64,000 nt of DNA, from NCBI GenBank assembly GCA_036435485.1, contig CM071600.1, positions 162,266,546 through 162,330,545 of the forward strand, in the 5' to 3' direction. The notes under the pieces are model-generated. The model made no database searches, was not told the DNA's origin, and worked only from the letters and a program-made list of their open reading frames with translations. How positions within the stretch are numbered: the first letter of the stretch is position 1; every line of letters begins with the position of its first letter. Below are positions 22,712 through 34,976 of the stretch, in pieces. The position numbers were made by a program, and so were the translations under genes. This DNA is from Saposhnikovia divaricata. Its lineage: Eukaryota; Streptophyta; Magnoliopsida; Apiales; Apiaceae.

Positions 22712-23397
22712 TGGAATACACAGACAAGAAAATACAGGGGGTGAATGTATTTTCAAACTTTTCTTCAACTATGAATATTAAGAATGATTGTTTGAAGGTT
22801 TGAATCTGTTTGTGTAGCAAATTATGTGTTTGTGTTTAACAAAATATTTAAGTGCGGAATAAAACACAAGAACACGATCACTCACTTTAATCTAATATTG
22901 TATTAGATAAAGATTTGCTACAAACTGTGAATACAAATGTTAGTATTCTCAGATGCGCTTTTCTCAGAGAGATGTTCTAAGTTGTAATGAGAAAACTTCA
23001 AAACTTCTTGCTGCTAGAGAAGTGAGGTTGTACACTTATAGAACATGTGTGCAACCTACTTACTACAAATGTAAAGACAGACAAAATTAGTTTCTAATTT
23101 GTTTATCCCTATTCGGGTAAATATCCAAGCAACTTGTAATTTGAATTTTCTTTAATTTGGTCAGATCCACTTCTTTAGCAGCTTGTCTCCTATAACAGCT
23201 CTCTAAGCTTCTTTGTAGACTTTCCAAAAGCACTTTACAGTACTGTGGTCCTGAAAATGTTTTGGCTTGCTGCAGGGTTCTGACTTGTACAATTTCCATT
23301 GTCTTGTCTTCAAGACTACATTCGAGAAGTAACTAAGTGATTGATTCGAGAACTAGAATTAGCACAACAACTAATTCGAATCACTTCTCGAATTAGT
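22712..23397 (-). repeat. 3' LTR of element C, distal part
   Basis: The minus strand ends with TACATTCACCCCCTG and about 25 further bases to a CA at about 22712, a typical SIRE-like LTR end. The exact terminus is uncertain by about 10 bp. The part next to B is rich in TTCGAGA / TCTCGAA motifs. Confidence 0.65.
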
Positions 23398-23407
23398 TGT
23401 TGTGCTA
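23360..23407. repeat. Perfect 20-bp inverted repeat across the B insertion junction
   Basis: The arms are 23360-23379 and 23388-23407 with an 8-bp spacer. The right arm is made of 10 bp of target (TCGAATTAGT, which includes the TSD) plus the first 10 bp of the LTR of B (TGTTGTGCTA). The left arm, inside LTR C, is its exact reverse complement. Confidence 0.9.
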
Positions 23408-24901
23408 AAAGTAATTAAGACATTTGAATCGCAAGCGCACAATTCGTTTCGTTGTAAAATTTATGATTCGATCCTCGGAGACTAAAATTTTCGCAAACCT
23501 TAACTTTTAATTTAATCGAACTAGAACAATTGGATTTTGGAAAATGGGTTTAATTTGCCGATTAATTAACTAGATAATAAAAGATAAACATAATTAAAAT
23601 TAAATGCACGCATAACAAAACAGTTGAGGCAAATACACTACAAAACTGAAATGGGCTTCATTTAAAAAAACAAGTAATAATTAGCTAATGATTAAGTAAT
23701 GATTGCATTAATGATTGAAAAAAAAAATGAAACAAATACCAGGTGCAAAGATGCAAAGCAAACCACATGCGGACTAAGAAACAAGAAAATGGGCTTAATT
23801 AACATGGGCCAGCAAATTAAAATGGATCAGCAATATTACTTGTGCCAGAAAATAGAAAACTTAGTAAAACATGGGCCAACAAACTAGCACTAAATGGATC
23901 TGGAAAAATAAAGTAACGTGGCCCCAAACAAAATAAACACAACCATGACTAAAAGAAATTCAGGAGACCAACTAAACCCATTTCAACATTACAATTAACT
24001 CAACAAACAACTGTTAACAGACTCGAACAATTGACACAGTACTACTCGCAACTCGGTACAAGAATCAGAACTCGCGAAATCAGCAACTCGGTAACATTAA
24101 ACTGAAACAAAACTCATCAAAGCAATTATCAAAGCTAATAATTTTTTTTTAATTATACTAACACATAAAATATAGAAACTTTAGATCTACAAATAATAAA
24201 TACAAAGCCCACAATAAAATAGAAATTTAAAGGGGCAAAATTACGAATTAAAACTACGAACAAGAAAATAAAAATCGTTACTTTCAACCCATAGTGGTTA
24301 GCATTTCGCTACTTTGTCCACTATTTGGATTTACGAATATAACGAAACGAGGCAACAATAACGAAAGAGCAAGACAAGAAGTAAAGAAAATAAAAATTGC
24401 ATTAAAATTAAAAAGAGTGTTTACAAGATTTGAAACTAAGAAAAATACAAGAAATTAAATCTACCCTAAAATCTAAGTTGCTAAATACAAGGGGGGTGAG
24501 GGGGTATTTATAGGATAGGAATTAGGGTTAAGGGGGGTGTTGGGTAAATCCCCACCATACATTTGTGGTGTGTGGTGGTGAAATCCTAGCCATCTATTTG
24601 TTTCCTTCCCCCTTAAGCTTGGAAGAGTTGATCTTGGCCATACACTTTTCTAATGTGTTGGGATGATCTCCACCTTCCACTTGTCTTGAAATATTCTTTT
24701 TGCTCCAAACTCCTAATTCTTTTCCTTCTTTCATTTTTGGTCCTTTTTCTTCTTCTTTTTCCCTTCCTTGCTCTTTATTTATTTATTTTGTCATTTCTTT
24801 ATTTATCTACGATTTTCCTGAAATGCAACAAAATAAATTATTAAAACACGAGTTCAAGCAATAAATAGGTAATAAAAATATGCAAAAATATGCACTTATC
24901 A
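23398..24901 (-). repeat. 3' LTR of element B (1504 bp)
   Basis: Plus-strand ends are TGTTGTGCTA and TGCACTTATCA. TATAAATA lies at 24512-24505 on the minus strand, followed by the C-rich stretch also seen in B-prime. Confidence 0.95.
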
Positions 24902-26780
24902 ATTGCCCCCATACGTATCTTTTGCTCGTCCTCGAGTAAAAAAATAAAATCTAGATAAAAAGTCCTATACTCCTTTTTGTAGGTGTGACGGTTGCATTTG
25001 GCATATGCAACAAGCCCTTTAAACCCCTAGGCAGCCCTAGTGGACGAGTGAGGTCTTGTGAGGGCCTTTAGTGAATGTACCCACAAAATCCATCTAGTTT
25101 GTATAAAAGATCACATGGCAATGCACACCACACATACATGTCCTCTCATGATACATCAACTTAAGAATTCAAAATGAATTTGCAAAGTCTTGGTGTGGAA
25201 AATGCAAGGATTCACATAGTCTACTTAAAGAACCATGCAAGAGTGATTATAAGTTCATGTCAAGTGCAAAAAATTATTGGTAACCATGCTAAGTCTACAA
25301 GAGCACACCTCAGAGTCAAAACTTGAGATCTCTTATGCAAAAAACAAATAAGCAATACCTCACCTTTCACTCACAAAAGAATATTCACTCAAGAACAAGG
25401 GTAAGTGTATCACTCAATTCCAACAAAATCAAATGCATGCTTGACACTTGGTATCATCCCAACTTAAATCACAACATACATTAATAATGACAATCAAAAG
25501 GTCTTTATAAGGGTTGTAATGGGGCTAGGGACAAGGTATGTCAAGAAAGGCCAAAGCAAGGTGAAGTGTCAAAAGCTAGTAGTCACCATGAATATCATGC
25601 ACAACACCAAACTTCCTCCCCACACAATTTATTTTCATTTTTTCAAAAAAAAAAAAAAACTTGAATAGTCGAATGAAGGAGGATTACAAAATCATAAGTA
25701 TGCTCTCATGTATATTTTTTTATTTTTTCTTTCTTTATTTTTTCTTTATTTTTTCTATTTTTTTCTATTTTTTTTAAAGGAAATAATAAATGTAACAATA
25801 ATCCTCCTTTAGATTTAATTTTGAAAATCGACTATCAAGGTAACAACAAATATTTCCTCAAAAGTTATGAATAAAAGTGAACCCTCTTTCACACATCTTA
25901 TTGCTCCCTCAAGTTCCTACTAGCCTTTGACAAAATGGGATCAAGAATACGTAAGGCTAAACAAGAAAAAAGGTCTTAGGCGAGTAATGTGGTGTGTCAC
26001 TGAAATAAAATGATTAGGCTCAAAGGGTTAACTAATTGATCATATAAGAATGGTGTGGATAATTTGGAAATATAGGTTATTCCTAAGTGCCTTTATCATT
26101 TTATCATCAATCAATGTCATGTATTTCAAGAAGGAACTCAAACAAGTGCTAGCGATGTAAATGACAAGTGGACACTCAAGCAAAAGAATATAAATGCAAA
26201 AGATATGCATATAGGCTCAAAATCTCACTTGGTGTAGTAAAACATAATCAATCTCAAGTAATGGTATCCTCAATGCACCTACTTGTACTCAAAGCACGAA
26301 GACCAAATCATCTTACACCTAATCATGCCCTTCTAATTTCATGCACAATTCAAATAAGTCTACTAGCTTCACCTTGCTAGTGTAAGTGTGTGGATAAGAA
26401 CTTAGCAAATCACTTCACAATCAAAAGCTAAAGGATCATAAGATTATCATAGCATGTAAGGGTGCATCAAGCAACTAGCAATCAATTAACAAGACTAGAA
26501 TACGAAAAGAACTCTTTTTGTGATTTTTTCATTTTTTAATTTTTTTGGATTTTTCAATTATATGTATTTACACTAAAAAACCTTCCCCCATACCTAAATC
26601 ATGCATTGTCCTCAATGTATGCAAATGCAAGAGAAATGAGAAAGAAGAAAGGTGAGGAAATACCTGATAAGGGATGACGGAGACTGAAAACTACTAGAAA
26701 TTATGAAAGAAAACAACTCACACACACAACTTCTCCCCCATACCTACATTCTACTATGGGAGGTACAAAACAAATATTTA
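24902..26780 (-). other. Non-coding spacer of element B with three PPT-like motifs
   Basis: The PPT is at 24902-24914 (minus: CGTATGGGGGCAAT next to the LTR). Two more tracts of the same type occur at about 26584-26595 and about 26735-26746 (minus: AGGTATGGGGG and GTAGGTATGGGGGAG). No ORF of note. It is homologous to 8730-10671 in B-prime. Confidence 0.75.
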
Positions 26781-28273
26781 CTAACCAACTCTCGGAAAAA
26801 CTATTTTTGTTATACAACCAACATATTTCAGAAACTCACCCACGAAAATAGCATAGACCACTCGAACGATCCGATTAGGCGCAAGAATAAAACTCATATT
26901 CCTAACTTCATCCATAGACCACGAGGATGCTTCTTTTTGTTGTTTAAACAAATTAATTACGATAAGATGTTGGTCATGAATATCATGAGTTTCGATGAAA
27001 GATGGAGCACGAGTGGAAAATGAAGAAATAGAAACGGGTGGGGGTGGCTCTTCGAAAAATGTTTTACCAACAGAATTAGGATCACAAGAACTATCCTTAT
27101 GTTGGGTTTCCCATTTGGAACAAATATTCTTCATCTCTCCAAACATCTCTTCTAAGGTCAAATCCTTAAAAGATTCGTGAAGCTCTCGATTGGTCTCGTA
27201 ATGCAATTGAAAATCTTGTTTAAGAAGAGACTCAATCTCATGATCGTCCAAATTTGACCTTGAAACAACCTCCTTAACTAGATTAGCTCCTATTGGTTGA
27301 GTATGAAGTTCTTTGGGTTTTTCAGGAAGAGGTTTGGAAGATGAAAGGAAAAGTTCACTAGAAGAAGATGATGGTTGTCTAGGTGAAGCCACAAACTCAG
27401 AATCATCGGGATTCTTTGTTTGACCTAGAGAAAGAATGATGTCAGCATTAGAATCTTCTTCGTGTGAATCACCACCGAAAGGAGTGTCAACTTGAACATT
27501 AGACCTAGGAGAAATGATATCATCGAAAGTATCGATAGGTCTTTGAGTGATAAGAAATTTAGGGTTGACCTCGGGTGGATTCGGGGTGGTTATCGTCTCA
27601 CGCTCGCACATGGTGGCTAATTGATTCACTTGAAATTCTAACTTAGATAAGGCTTGAACATTAGAGTTCAAAATTTGCCTATCAGAAGTTATGGTTCGCA
27701 TGAAGTTTGCTTGAGAAATCAATAAAGTTTCGATACTCTTTTCTAAGGTGTCAAGTTTCCTACTCGAATCATGAAATCCAGGTGGGTGGGCGGGTGTTTG
27801 AATTGAACTCGAATAAGGAACTTGACTCGGAATTGGATAAGAGTTCGGTTCTTGAAAATGTGGAGGCGGAGTTTGATAGCTATGACCTTGGTTCCATGAG
27901 AGATCGGGATAATCTCTCCAACCGGAATTAGAAGACGATGTAAAGTGGTCATTTCGAGAGGTTGGTTGAAACAAGGCGTTGACTTGTTGAGAGTCGGGGC
28001 CATGTTGAAAATCGAGACTCGGAGAGTTGAAATTTGGGTCCCAAGACGTGTGTGAAGGGCCACTATGGGTTTCTAAGGCTTTGAGTCGTCTAGTAAGAGC
28101 ATCTAATTCAGAGTCGATTGCAATATCATTTTCACTATAATGCAAATCACTAAAAGTACTAGACGACTCGTTATATACTCTAGGTTCCCTAGTTGACTCC
28201 ACATCGTATTATCCGTTAACTCCTCATCAAAATCCCAACCTTGGTAATAACGCTCCCTAAATGCTACGGACAT
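26781..28273 (-). pseudogene. Element B gag-derived protein (Athila gag C-terminus, protease deleted)
   Basis: Reading probably begins at the ATG at 28273 (MSVAFRERYYQGW) and changes frame near 28205. The main frame (28202-26781, 473 codons) then starts in mid-gene without an ATG. It has a Ser/Pro/His-rich region, a helical segment (RKLDTLEKSIETLLISQANFM), and the Athila gag tail LEFQVNQLATMCERE, VNPKFLITQRP and IISPRSN. In B-prime the next 300 residues hold the gag-protease linker and the protease. Here they are missing, and a Ser-rich linker leads straight into the shared tail (HEIESLLKQDF, NICSKWETQ). This is an in-frame deletion of the protease within the family. The product has no recognisable enzyme activity; a structural role is inference. 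Confidence 0.75.
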
Positions 28274-29213
28274 GGTAAAGATTGATCAAGGATAAAACCA
28301 CGTAGCACGTAAGTGCGAAAATGAAACACACAAAATAAATGGTGAAAAATCAAAAGAAAAATCTAACCTAGGTTCCCTAAATAAAATAACTAGACATTGC
28401 TCATAACGTTAAGACACACTAAAAATTCCGTAAATTAAGAATTATTCAGACCGATTCGGCCAGATTAGAGCAGACATTGCCAAGAGGCCAAACTCGTCAC
28501 TTAGACACCGATTCTTAACAGCCAGGCGAACCTTAGACACTGAAGGTCGTGAATAAGTCTTAATTACGTTTATTTTTAGGAACCTTCCTAATTGAGCGCG
28601 AAATCCTAGGGGCAAATGTCTAATTAATTTTATTAAAAGGCTAGGGGATGCAAAATGTTGAAAATTATTTGTTGTGGGTGGAAAGAGTGATTAAATCCCT
28701 TCCCTCATGTTGCAAGAGGAATTGCCCTTAAGATTTATTTACAAATGAATACAACAAACAACGAGATATAAAAAACTATAAACATTTATGAATGCTTTAA
28801 ACTACGTGTTCTAAACTAAAGAAAAGAAAAATTTAACGTACCTTGGTCCGCCAGCGATCACCACAATTTAAGGTACGAAAAATTAAAAAACAAGAAAATA
28901 AAAATCTAGATGATGTGCACCTACGTGATGAATGCATGATGCAACAATTATGTATTTACAACTAATTTTTTTGGATTTTTGATTTTTCAATTTTTTTGTG
29001 ATTTTTTGTATTTTTCTAAAAATAAAAAGGGCGAAAAGAGTGAGATACGGTTACCGAAGCTTGCTTTTCATAAATTCCAATTTTTCCACGCTTTGTTGAG
29101 AAGAGTTCCGAAATCTCAAGCTTTCCTAGAAAGAACGAAATAAAAAAAAATAAGACAAGAAATAAAACTAACTCGAAAAATTAAAAATTAAGGCGTGAAA
29201 AATAATTAGTCCC
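28274..29213 (-). other. 5' leader of element B
   Basis: About 0.9 kb between PBS and coding region. No credible ORF. The N-terminal capsid part of an Athila gag would be expected here and is absent. Confidence 0.6.
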
Positions 29214-29231
29214 CGGCAGCGGCGCCAAAAA
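29214..29231 (-). other. Primer binding site of element B (Asp-tRNA type)
   Basis: The minus strand reads TTTTTGGCGCCGCTGCCGGGG just after the LTR. TGGCGCCG(T/C)TGCCGGGG is the Athila/Tat-type PBS usually assigned to Asp-tRNA. Confidence 0.85.
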
Positions 29232-29233
29232 CT

Positions 29234-30735
29234 TGTTGTGCTAAAAGTAATTAAGACATTTGAATCGCAAACGCACAATTCGTTTCGTTGTAAAATTTAA
29301 GATTCGATCCTCGGAGACTAAAATTTTCGCAAACCTTAACTTTTAATTTAATCGAACTAGAACAATTGGATTTTGGAAAATGGGTTTAATTTGCCGATTA
29401 ATTAACTAGATAATAAAAGATAAACGTAATTAAAATTAAATGCACGCATAACAAAACAGTTGAGGCAAATACACTACAAAACTGAAATGGGCTTCATTTA
29501 AAAAAACAAGTAATAGTTAGCTAATGATTAAGTAATGATTGCATTAATGATTGAAAAAAAAATGAAACAAATACCAGGTGCAAAGATGCAAAGCAGACCA
29601 CATGCGGACTAAGAAACAAGAAAATGGGCTTAATTAACATGGGCCAGCAAATTAAAATGGATCAGCAATATTACTTGTGCTAGAAAATAGAAAACTTAAT
29701 AAAACATGGGCCAACAAACTAGCACTAAATGGATCTGGAAAAATAAAGTAACGTGGCCCCAAACAAAATAAACACAACCATGACTAAAAGAAACTCAGGA
29801 GACCAACTAAACCCATTTCAACATTACAATTAACTCAACAAACAACTGTTAACAGACTCGAACAATTGACACAGTACTACTCGCAACTCAGTACAAGAAT
29901 CAGAACTCGCGAAATCAGCAACTCGGTAACATTAAACTGAAACAAAACTCATCAAAGCAATTATCAAAGCTAATAATTTTTTTTAATTATACTAACACAT
30001 AAAATATAGAAACTTTAGATCTACAATTAATAAATACAAAGCCCACAATAAAATGGAAATTTAAAGGGGCAAAATTACGAATTAAAACTACGAACAAGAA
30101 AATAAAAATCGTTACTTTCAACCCATAGTGGTTAGCATTTCGCTACTTTGTCCACTATTTGGATTTACGAATATAACGAAACGAGGCAAAAATAACGAAA
30201 GAGCAAGACAAGAAGTAAAGAAAATAAAAATTGCATTAAAATTAAAAAGAGTGTTTACAAGATTTGAAACTAAGAAAAATACAAGAAATTAAATCTACCC
30301 TAAAATCTAAGTTGCTAAATACAAGGGGGGTGAGGGGGTATTTATAGGATAGGAATTAGGGTTAAGGGGGGTGTTGGGTAAATCCCCACCATACATTTGT
30401 GGTGTGTGGTGGTGAAATCCTAGCCATCTATTTGTTTCCTTCCCCCTTAAGCTTTGAAGAGTTGATCTTGGCCATACACTTTTCTAATGTGTTGGGATGA
30501 TCTCCACCTTCCACTTGTCTTGAAATATTCCTTTTGCTCCAAGCTCCTAATTCTTTTCCTTCTTTCATTATTGGTCCTTTTTCTTCCTCTTTTTCCATTC
30601 CTTGCTCTTTATTTATTTATTTTGTCATTTCTTTATTTATTTACGATTTTCCTGAAATGCAACAAAATAAATTATTAAAACACGAGTTCAAGCAATAAAT
30701 AGGTAATAAAAATATGCAAAAATATGCACTTATCA
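29234..30735 (-). repeat. 5' LTR of element B (1502 bp)
   Basis: Near-identical to 23398-24901 with the same ends. TATAAATA at 30346-30339 on the minus strand is its likely promoter. Confidence 0.95.
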
Positions 30736-31342
30736 TTAGTCTTTTCTTTAGGAGTCCTTGACTTATCGAATAGAGCTTTTAACTTATGGAATCCTTGAGA
30801 TGTCGAATAGCTTCCTGAGTCTTTGAGATATCGAATGTAGCTTTGACTTGTTGACTCTTTGAGAACTCGAATAATGCTTTGACTTGTTGACTCCTTGAGA
30901 TCTCGAATAGAGTATTAGACATGTCGAAGCTCTGAGTTATCGAATGAGACTTTGACTTCTTGATTACTTGAGAAGTCGAACAATGTCTTTTGAGATATCG
31001 AATCTCTAACTTCTCGAAGGCTAGACTTCTCAAATAGAATAAAACACTTCTCGAATTAGTACTTAGGCAAATCTTCAATCTTCAAAATCCAACCGTATTT
31101 ATTCCTACAGCCTTATTCCCCAAGCTTGAGGCATGATCTCTGGATCTTCTTTCAAGCACTATTTCATGACTTAATTTACAGTTACACAGATAGAATTTTG
31201 ATGCCTATTACAAGTACTAAATACAAGTAGAAAATCTACAACTAGAGGTTCCCCCAGTTAAGGGGTCATGTAAGTAATGCAAAGCATTACAAATAATTAG
31301 GCTTGTTATTAGATGTATACAGGTATTCCTCTATGACTAACA
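30736..31342 (-). repeat. 3' LTR of element C, proximal part with TCGAA-type repeats
   Basis: The minus strand starts TGTTAGTCATAG at 31342, next to the PPT. The stretch 30741-31060 consists of about ten degenerate copies of a unit containing TTGAGATATCGAAT and CTTTGACTTGTTGACTC. The ORF that can be drawn through it only reflects this repeat. Confidence 0.75.
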
Positions 31343-31357
31343 ATCTCCCCCAAATTG
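31343..31357 (-). other. Polypurine tract of element C
   Basis: The minus strand reads CAATTTGGGGGAGAT followed by the LTR start TGTTAGT. Confidence 0.85.
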
Positions 31358-31489
31358 TGAGTAAGATCCTTAGTCATAATTTCATGTCTGATAACAAGCC
31401 TAACATACATAAAGATAAAACATTAACAGTTCATGTATGAAGTTGATTCAATTTTGAATACAAAAAGTAGACATTCTTACAGTTGATGA

Positions 31490-32100
31490 TTATCTATTGC
31501 CTTTAGCATTTTTCCATTGAGTCTTAGCTAGATATTCATTCAGTTTCTCCAGTTGTTTCTCTTCTGCCTTCCTTTTGTTTTCTTTCATTGCATCGAAGAT
31601 ATGCACCATAGCATTTAGCTCCTCAAGCATAGGTGAATCCTTAAAATCTTCAATTATTGAATTCAGTATGTTTGCAGGGTAATGATTGACCAGGTTCATT
31701 CTGATATTGACATTGTCACCATTTCTCCTCCTATATTTCACAACATAGGGATTGAACTTGACTCTGCACAATCCTTTTGCCCTTAGCTCCTATGCTTTGG
31801 GTTCAAGTGCATCTAGCTCCTGCATCTTTTTCTTCAGCAATTCTTCACTCTCCTTCTTCCTCATTGCCTGATGATCCCTCTTCATTTTGACAAAGTCTGC
31901 CAATTCTAGCTTCCACATTCTTTCCACCTTATCTTCAGAGTTCAACATTGCAATTATCCTTTCAATATCATATAGTTTACCCCAATGCTGACACATCCCT
32001 TGCTTGAACTTCTTCTCTCTCCCATCAGTATATTTGAATTCAAGGCAATTGTCAACAATGGCAACATGATAGATTCTTTGAGCCCTTAGAAATTGCAGTT
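31490..32100 (-). pseudogene. Second (post-pol) ORF of copia element C, C-terminal part
   Basis: Minus-strand reading from the D insertion site gives RIYHVAIVDNCLEF, KQGMCQHWGKLYDIERIIAM, a Lys/Glu-rich helix (KMKRDHQAMRKKESEELLKKK), an in-frame TAG at 31792-31790, then CRVKFNPYVVKYRRRNGDNV, MNLVNHYPANILNSII and a Lys-rich end (stop at 31490). The PPT follows 130 bp later. It holds the same place as the C-terminal part of the second ORF in D and E. I do not recognise the function. The N-terminal side continues at 55855-56605 beyond the D insertion. Confidence 0.65.
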
Positions 32101-32105
32101 GATCT

Positions 32106-32641
32106 TATTAAATATAATTGATGTGAGTAATGTCAGTGTTTAAGTGTTATAGAGGTTCATCAGAAATTAACTGGAAGTTGGAAGCGGTCAGAGTTTAATT
32201 AAACTCTGACAGATGGAAGCTCGATAGAGTTTGCTAAACTCTGTCAGGAGGAAGCGTCTACTGGTCATCATCAGACTTTGAAGAATAATTGAAGATAATT
32301 ATGGAAGCGATATCTTTGAAGATTAGATCGCTGTCGAAGACATCATGTTGACTAAGAAGACGCGTAACAATCATAATTGATAACATTTGTATAGCTGATT
32401 TATAGGAGTATCAATTATCGATTGTACTGTAGCTGTATATCTTTATAAATACAGTTAGGTTAACCCTAGAAGGGTATCAAAAAATGTATTATCATTCCAT
32501 TATAACCTAAGCAGCTCTCTGTGATATTTTACATCACTGAGAGAGGAGTTATTAATTCCATACAGTTTTTGATTATTTAAACGTGTGTTAATTGTTATTC
32601 TCTCATACAAACTTGATTATATTTGTGTATTCGGCCTAACA
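32106..32641 (+). repeat. 5' LTR of element D (536 bp)
   Basis: Ends in CGGCCTAACA before the PBS. It contains a perfect 24-bp palindrome (32187-32210, arms CAGAGTTT/AAACTCTG) and a second imperfect one (32223-32245). TATAAATA at 32444-32451 is the likely promoter, about 200 bp before the LTR end. Confidence 0.95.
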
Positions 32642-32643
32642 AT

Positions 32644-32655
32644 TGGTATCAGAGC
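32644..32655 (+). other. Primer binding site of element D
   Basis: TGGTATCAGAGC, complementary to initiator Met-tRNA, two bases after the LTR. Confidence 0.9.
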
Positions 32656-32702
32656 AGATCTGTTACTCTATACAGTTTAAGATCCACACACAACTATAAT
32701 CA

Positions 32703-34966
32703 ATGGCAGAGATACCTCCTCCATCAGGTTCTAGTTCTAGTACTGAGAAGGCTCAATCTACTACTGTGATTCATTATGAGACAATTAGGGTGCCTATTCT
32801 CAGGACGACAGATTATTCAATCTGGAAAGTGAAGATGACCATGTTTCTGGAGGCTACAGATCCAGAATATCTTGATAGAATTTATGAAGGTCCTCATAAG
32901 CCTACAAAGTTATCTGTTGTTACTGCTGGTCAAGAAGCTAAATCAGTTCCAAAGGAGAAGAAAGATCTGACTCCTGAGGATATTTCATCTATTGCTAAGG
33001 ATGCAAAGGTTAGACATCTACTTCATAGTGCCTTAGACAATGTTATGTCTAACAAAGTGATTAATTACACAACTGCCAAAGAAATCTGGGATGCCCTTGA
33101 AGTTAGATGTCAAGGAACTGCTGCTATCAAGAAGAACAGAAGGAACATACTCACACATGAGTATGAATATTTTGAGGCTAAATCTGAAGAAACCATGACA
33201 GAAACATTTGACAGATTCTGTAAGCTACTCAATGATTTGTCACTGGTCAATAAAGAGTATGATCTAGAAGATTCAAATCTTAAATTTCTTCTAGCTCTAC
33301 CTGAAAAGTGGGATGTAAAGACAACCACTATAAGAGATAATTATGATCTTGCTGACACTGAGATTGATGAAATCTATGGGTTGCTCAAAACTCATGAACT
33401 GGAAATAGAACAGAGAAATAGGAGATCAAGCAAGAAGACAAAGTCTGTTGCTCTTAAGGTTGAAGAAAAACCCTCGAAGAAGGAAGCATCAAGGAAGAAA
33501 GCTAAGGGAAAAGCTTTGGTCATACATTCTGAAAGTGAGTCATCAAATTATGATGTTGACTCAAACACTGATAAATCATCTGACTCTGAGGATGATGAAG
33601 AAGAAATGATGCAAATGGCTGCTTTGATGGTGAAGACCTTCAAGAAGATGGGTTTCAAGAACTTCAAGAAGGGAAAAAGGTTCTTTAAGAAAGATTCAAA
33701 TTCTGACAGAAAGAGTTTCAGAAAGTCTGAGAGAAAGGATACCAAATCTGGGAAGAAAGACAAGTTTGAGATTCAATGCTACAAGTGTAAGGAGATGGGT
33801 CACTATGCTCCGAGTGCAAGAAGGGTAAAACTGAAAAAACACTCTTCACAAAAGGCAGAGACTGGGCAGACACTTCAGACTCAGATGAGGATGTTAACTA
33901 TGCTCTCATGGCTTCTAATGAGAATGAATTTGAAGATTCTAAAAACAAGGTACCCCTAACTACCTATGCTTCTAATACTAATAATATATCTGAATTGAGA
34001 ATTTATCTTAAGGCATTACATATCAGTTATAGGGATCAGACTTTAGAGAATGAGAGAATCAAATCTGAAAATTCTGAACTTAAAGAAAGAAATAAATTTG
34101 TTCAAGAGAAACTTGTCAACATGCAACAAGTTCAGAAAGAAAGAGATGATGTTGTTTATCTAGAACAGGAGTTTCTTGGAAGATATAGGAAACTAGAATC
34201 TGAATTAGAGAAAGCAAATCACATAATTAAGACTTGGACTGATTCTGAAAAAGACACTCATGAGGTTTTGCGAGACACAGTTGGTTTAGGTTACTGTGAG
34301 GAAGATGAACTTAAGTTTCAAAAAGAAGTCAAAATTAGAACATATCTTCCATCTAGAAAATTTGTTACTGGCACAAGTGAACCTAAGTCTGAAGTTGAAA
34401 AAGAAGTTGTTAAGGAAGCATCAGTAAAAACTTGTGTTAAACAGATTAATATTGGTTCAATGACAGATAAACAACTCAAACATAAGCTTAGGGAGTTAAA
34501 ATCTGTTAAGAAACAGAAAGTGTCCAAGAAGAATAGAAATGGTAAAGTAGGCATTACTAAAGGTTATAATCAAATGCTTGCTACTTATGCTCTAAGGAAG
34601 ACATGTCATAACTGTGGTAGTACTAATCATCTTGCTAGTTTCTACAGGAAAAATAAAGACATTAATTCTTTACCCTCCAAGTCTGGAGTAAATAATGATT
34701 ATGTTAAAACTATACCACAGACTTTATGCAAACACTGTGGACGTACTTGGCATTCTATTTATACTTGCTGGGATTATCATGCTATTTATCATAATTATTA
34801 TGAACTGAAGCCCAATTTGAAATGGGTTAAGGTTAATTCTGCAAGTGTAACCTCTGAAAATGTTAGCTTAAACTCTGATAATAAGAATTCCGCTGCTAAA
34901 GCTGACAAAGTTAAGAATGCCAAAGGATCCAAGCAAGTCTGGATCCTTAAATCTGACCTTCAGTGA
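32703..34966 (+). pseudogene. gag: Element D gag
   Basis: Copia capsid/nucleocapsid. The N-terminus (after a Ser/Thr-rich lead) has the UBN2-type landmarks LRTTDYSIWKVKMTMFLEA, TAKEIWDALEVRCQGT, NILTHEYEYFEAK, ETFDRFCKLLNDL, ALPEKWDVKTTTI. A Lys/Asp/Ser-rich linker follows, then a knuckle CYKCKEMGHYAP. There the frame shifts (near 33815), so the last Cys is lost in the first frame. The second frame (33908-34966) carries a coiled-coil-like region, CHNCGSTNHLASF and CKHCGRTWHSIYTC, and ends WILKSDLQ with a TGA at 34964. Protease follows in another frame after an AG preceded by pyrimidines (34981-34982). E has the same arrangement, so the stop itself may be a family trait. Confidence 0.8.
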
Positions 34967-34976
34967 ATGTTTGTGA

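Larger units (their letters stand above)
23398..30735 (-). mobile_element. Element B: complete Athila-derived non-autonomous LTR retrotransposon, 7338 bp
   Basis: Both LTRs (23398-24901 and 29234-30735), PPT, PBS and an internal gag-related ORF are present on the minus strand. A 5-bp TSD TTAGT flanks it (23393-23397 and 30736-30740). There is no protease, integrase or reverse transcriptase, so it would have depended on a helper. It lies in the 3' LTR of element C. The two LTRs differ by roughly twenty bases by eye, so the insertion is fairly young. Confidence 0.95.

Noticed and set aside
30779..31078. ORF with repeated FEISRSQQVKA units
   Set aside because: The periodicity comes from the DNA-level TCGAA repeats of the C LTR; no other copy supports a protein.
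32187..32245. LTR palindromes of D as transcription terminators
   Set aside because: They lie upstream of the TATA box in the U3, in both LTRs, and have no U-tract; bacterial-type terminators do not apply here.
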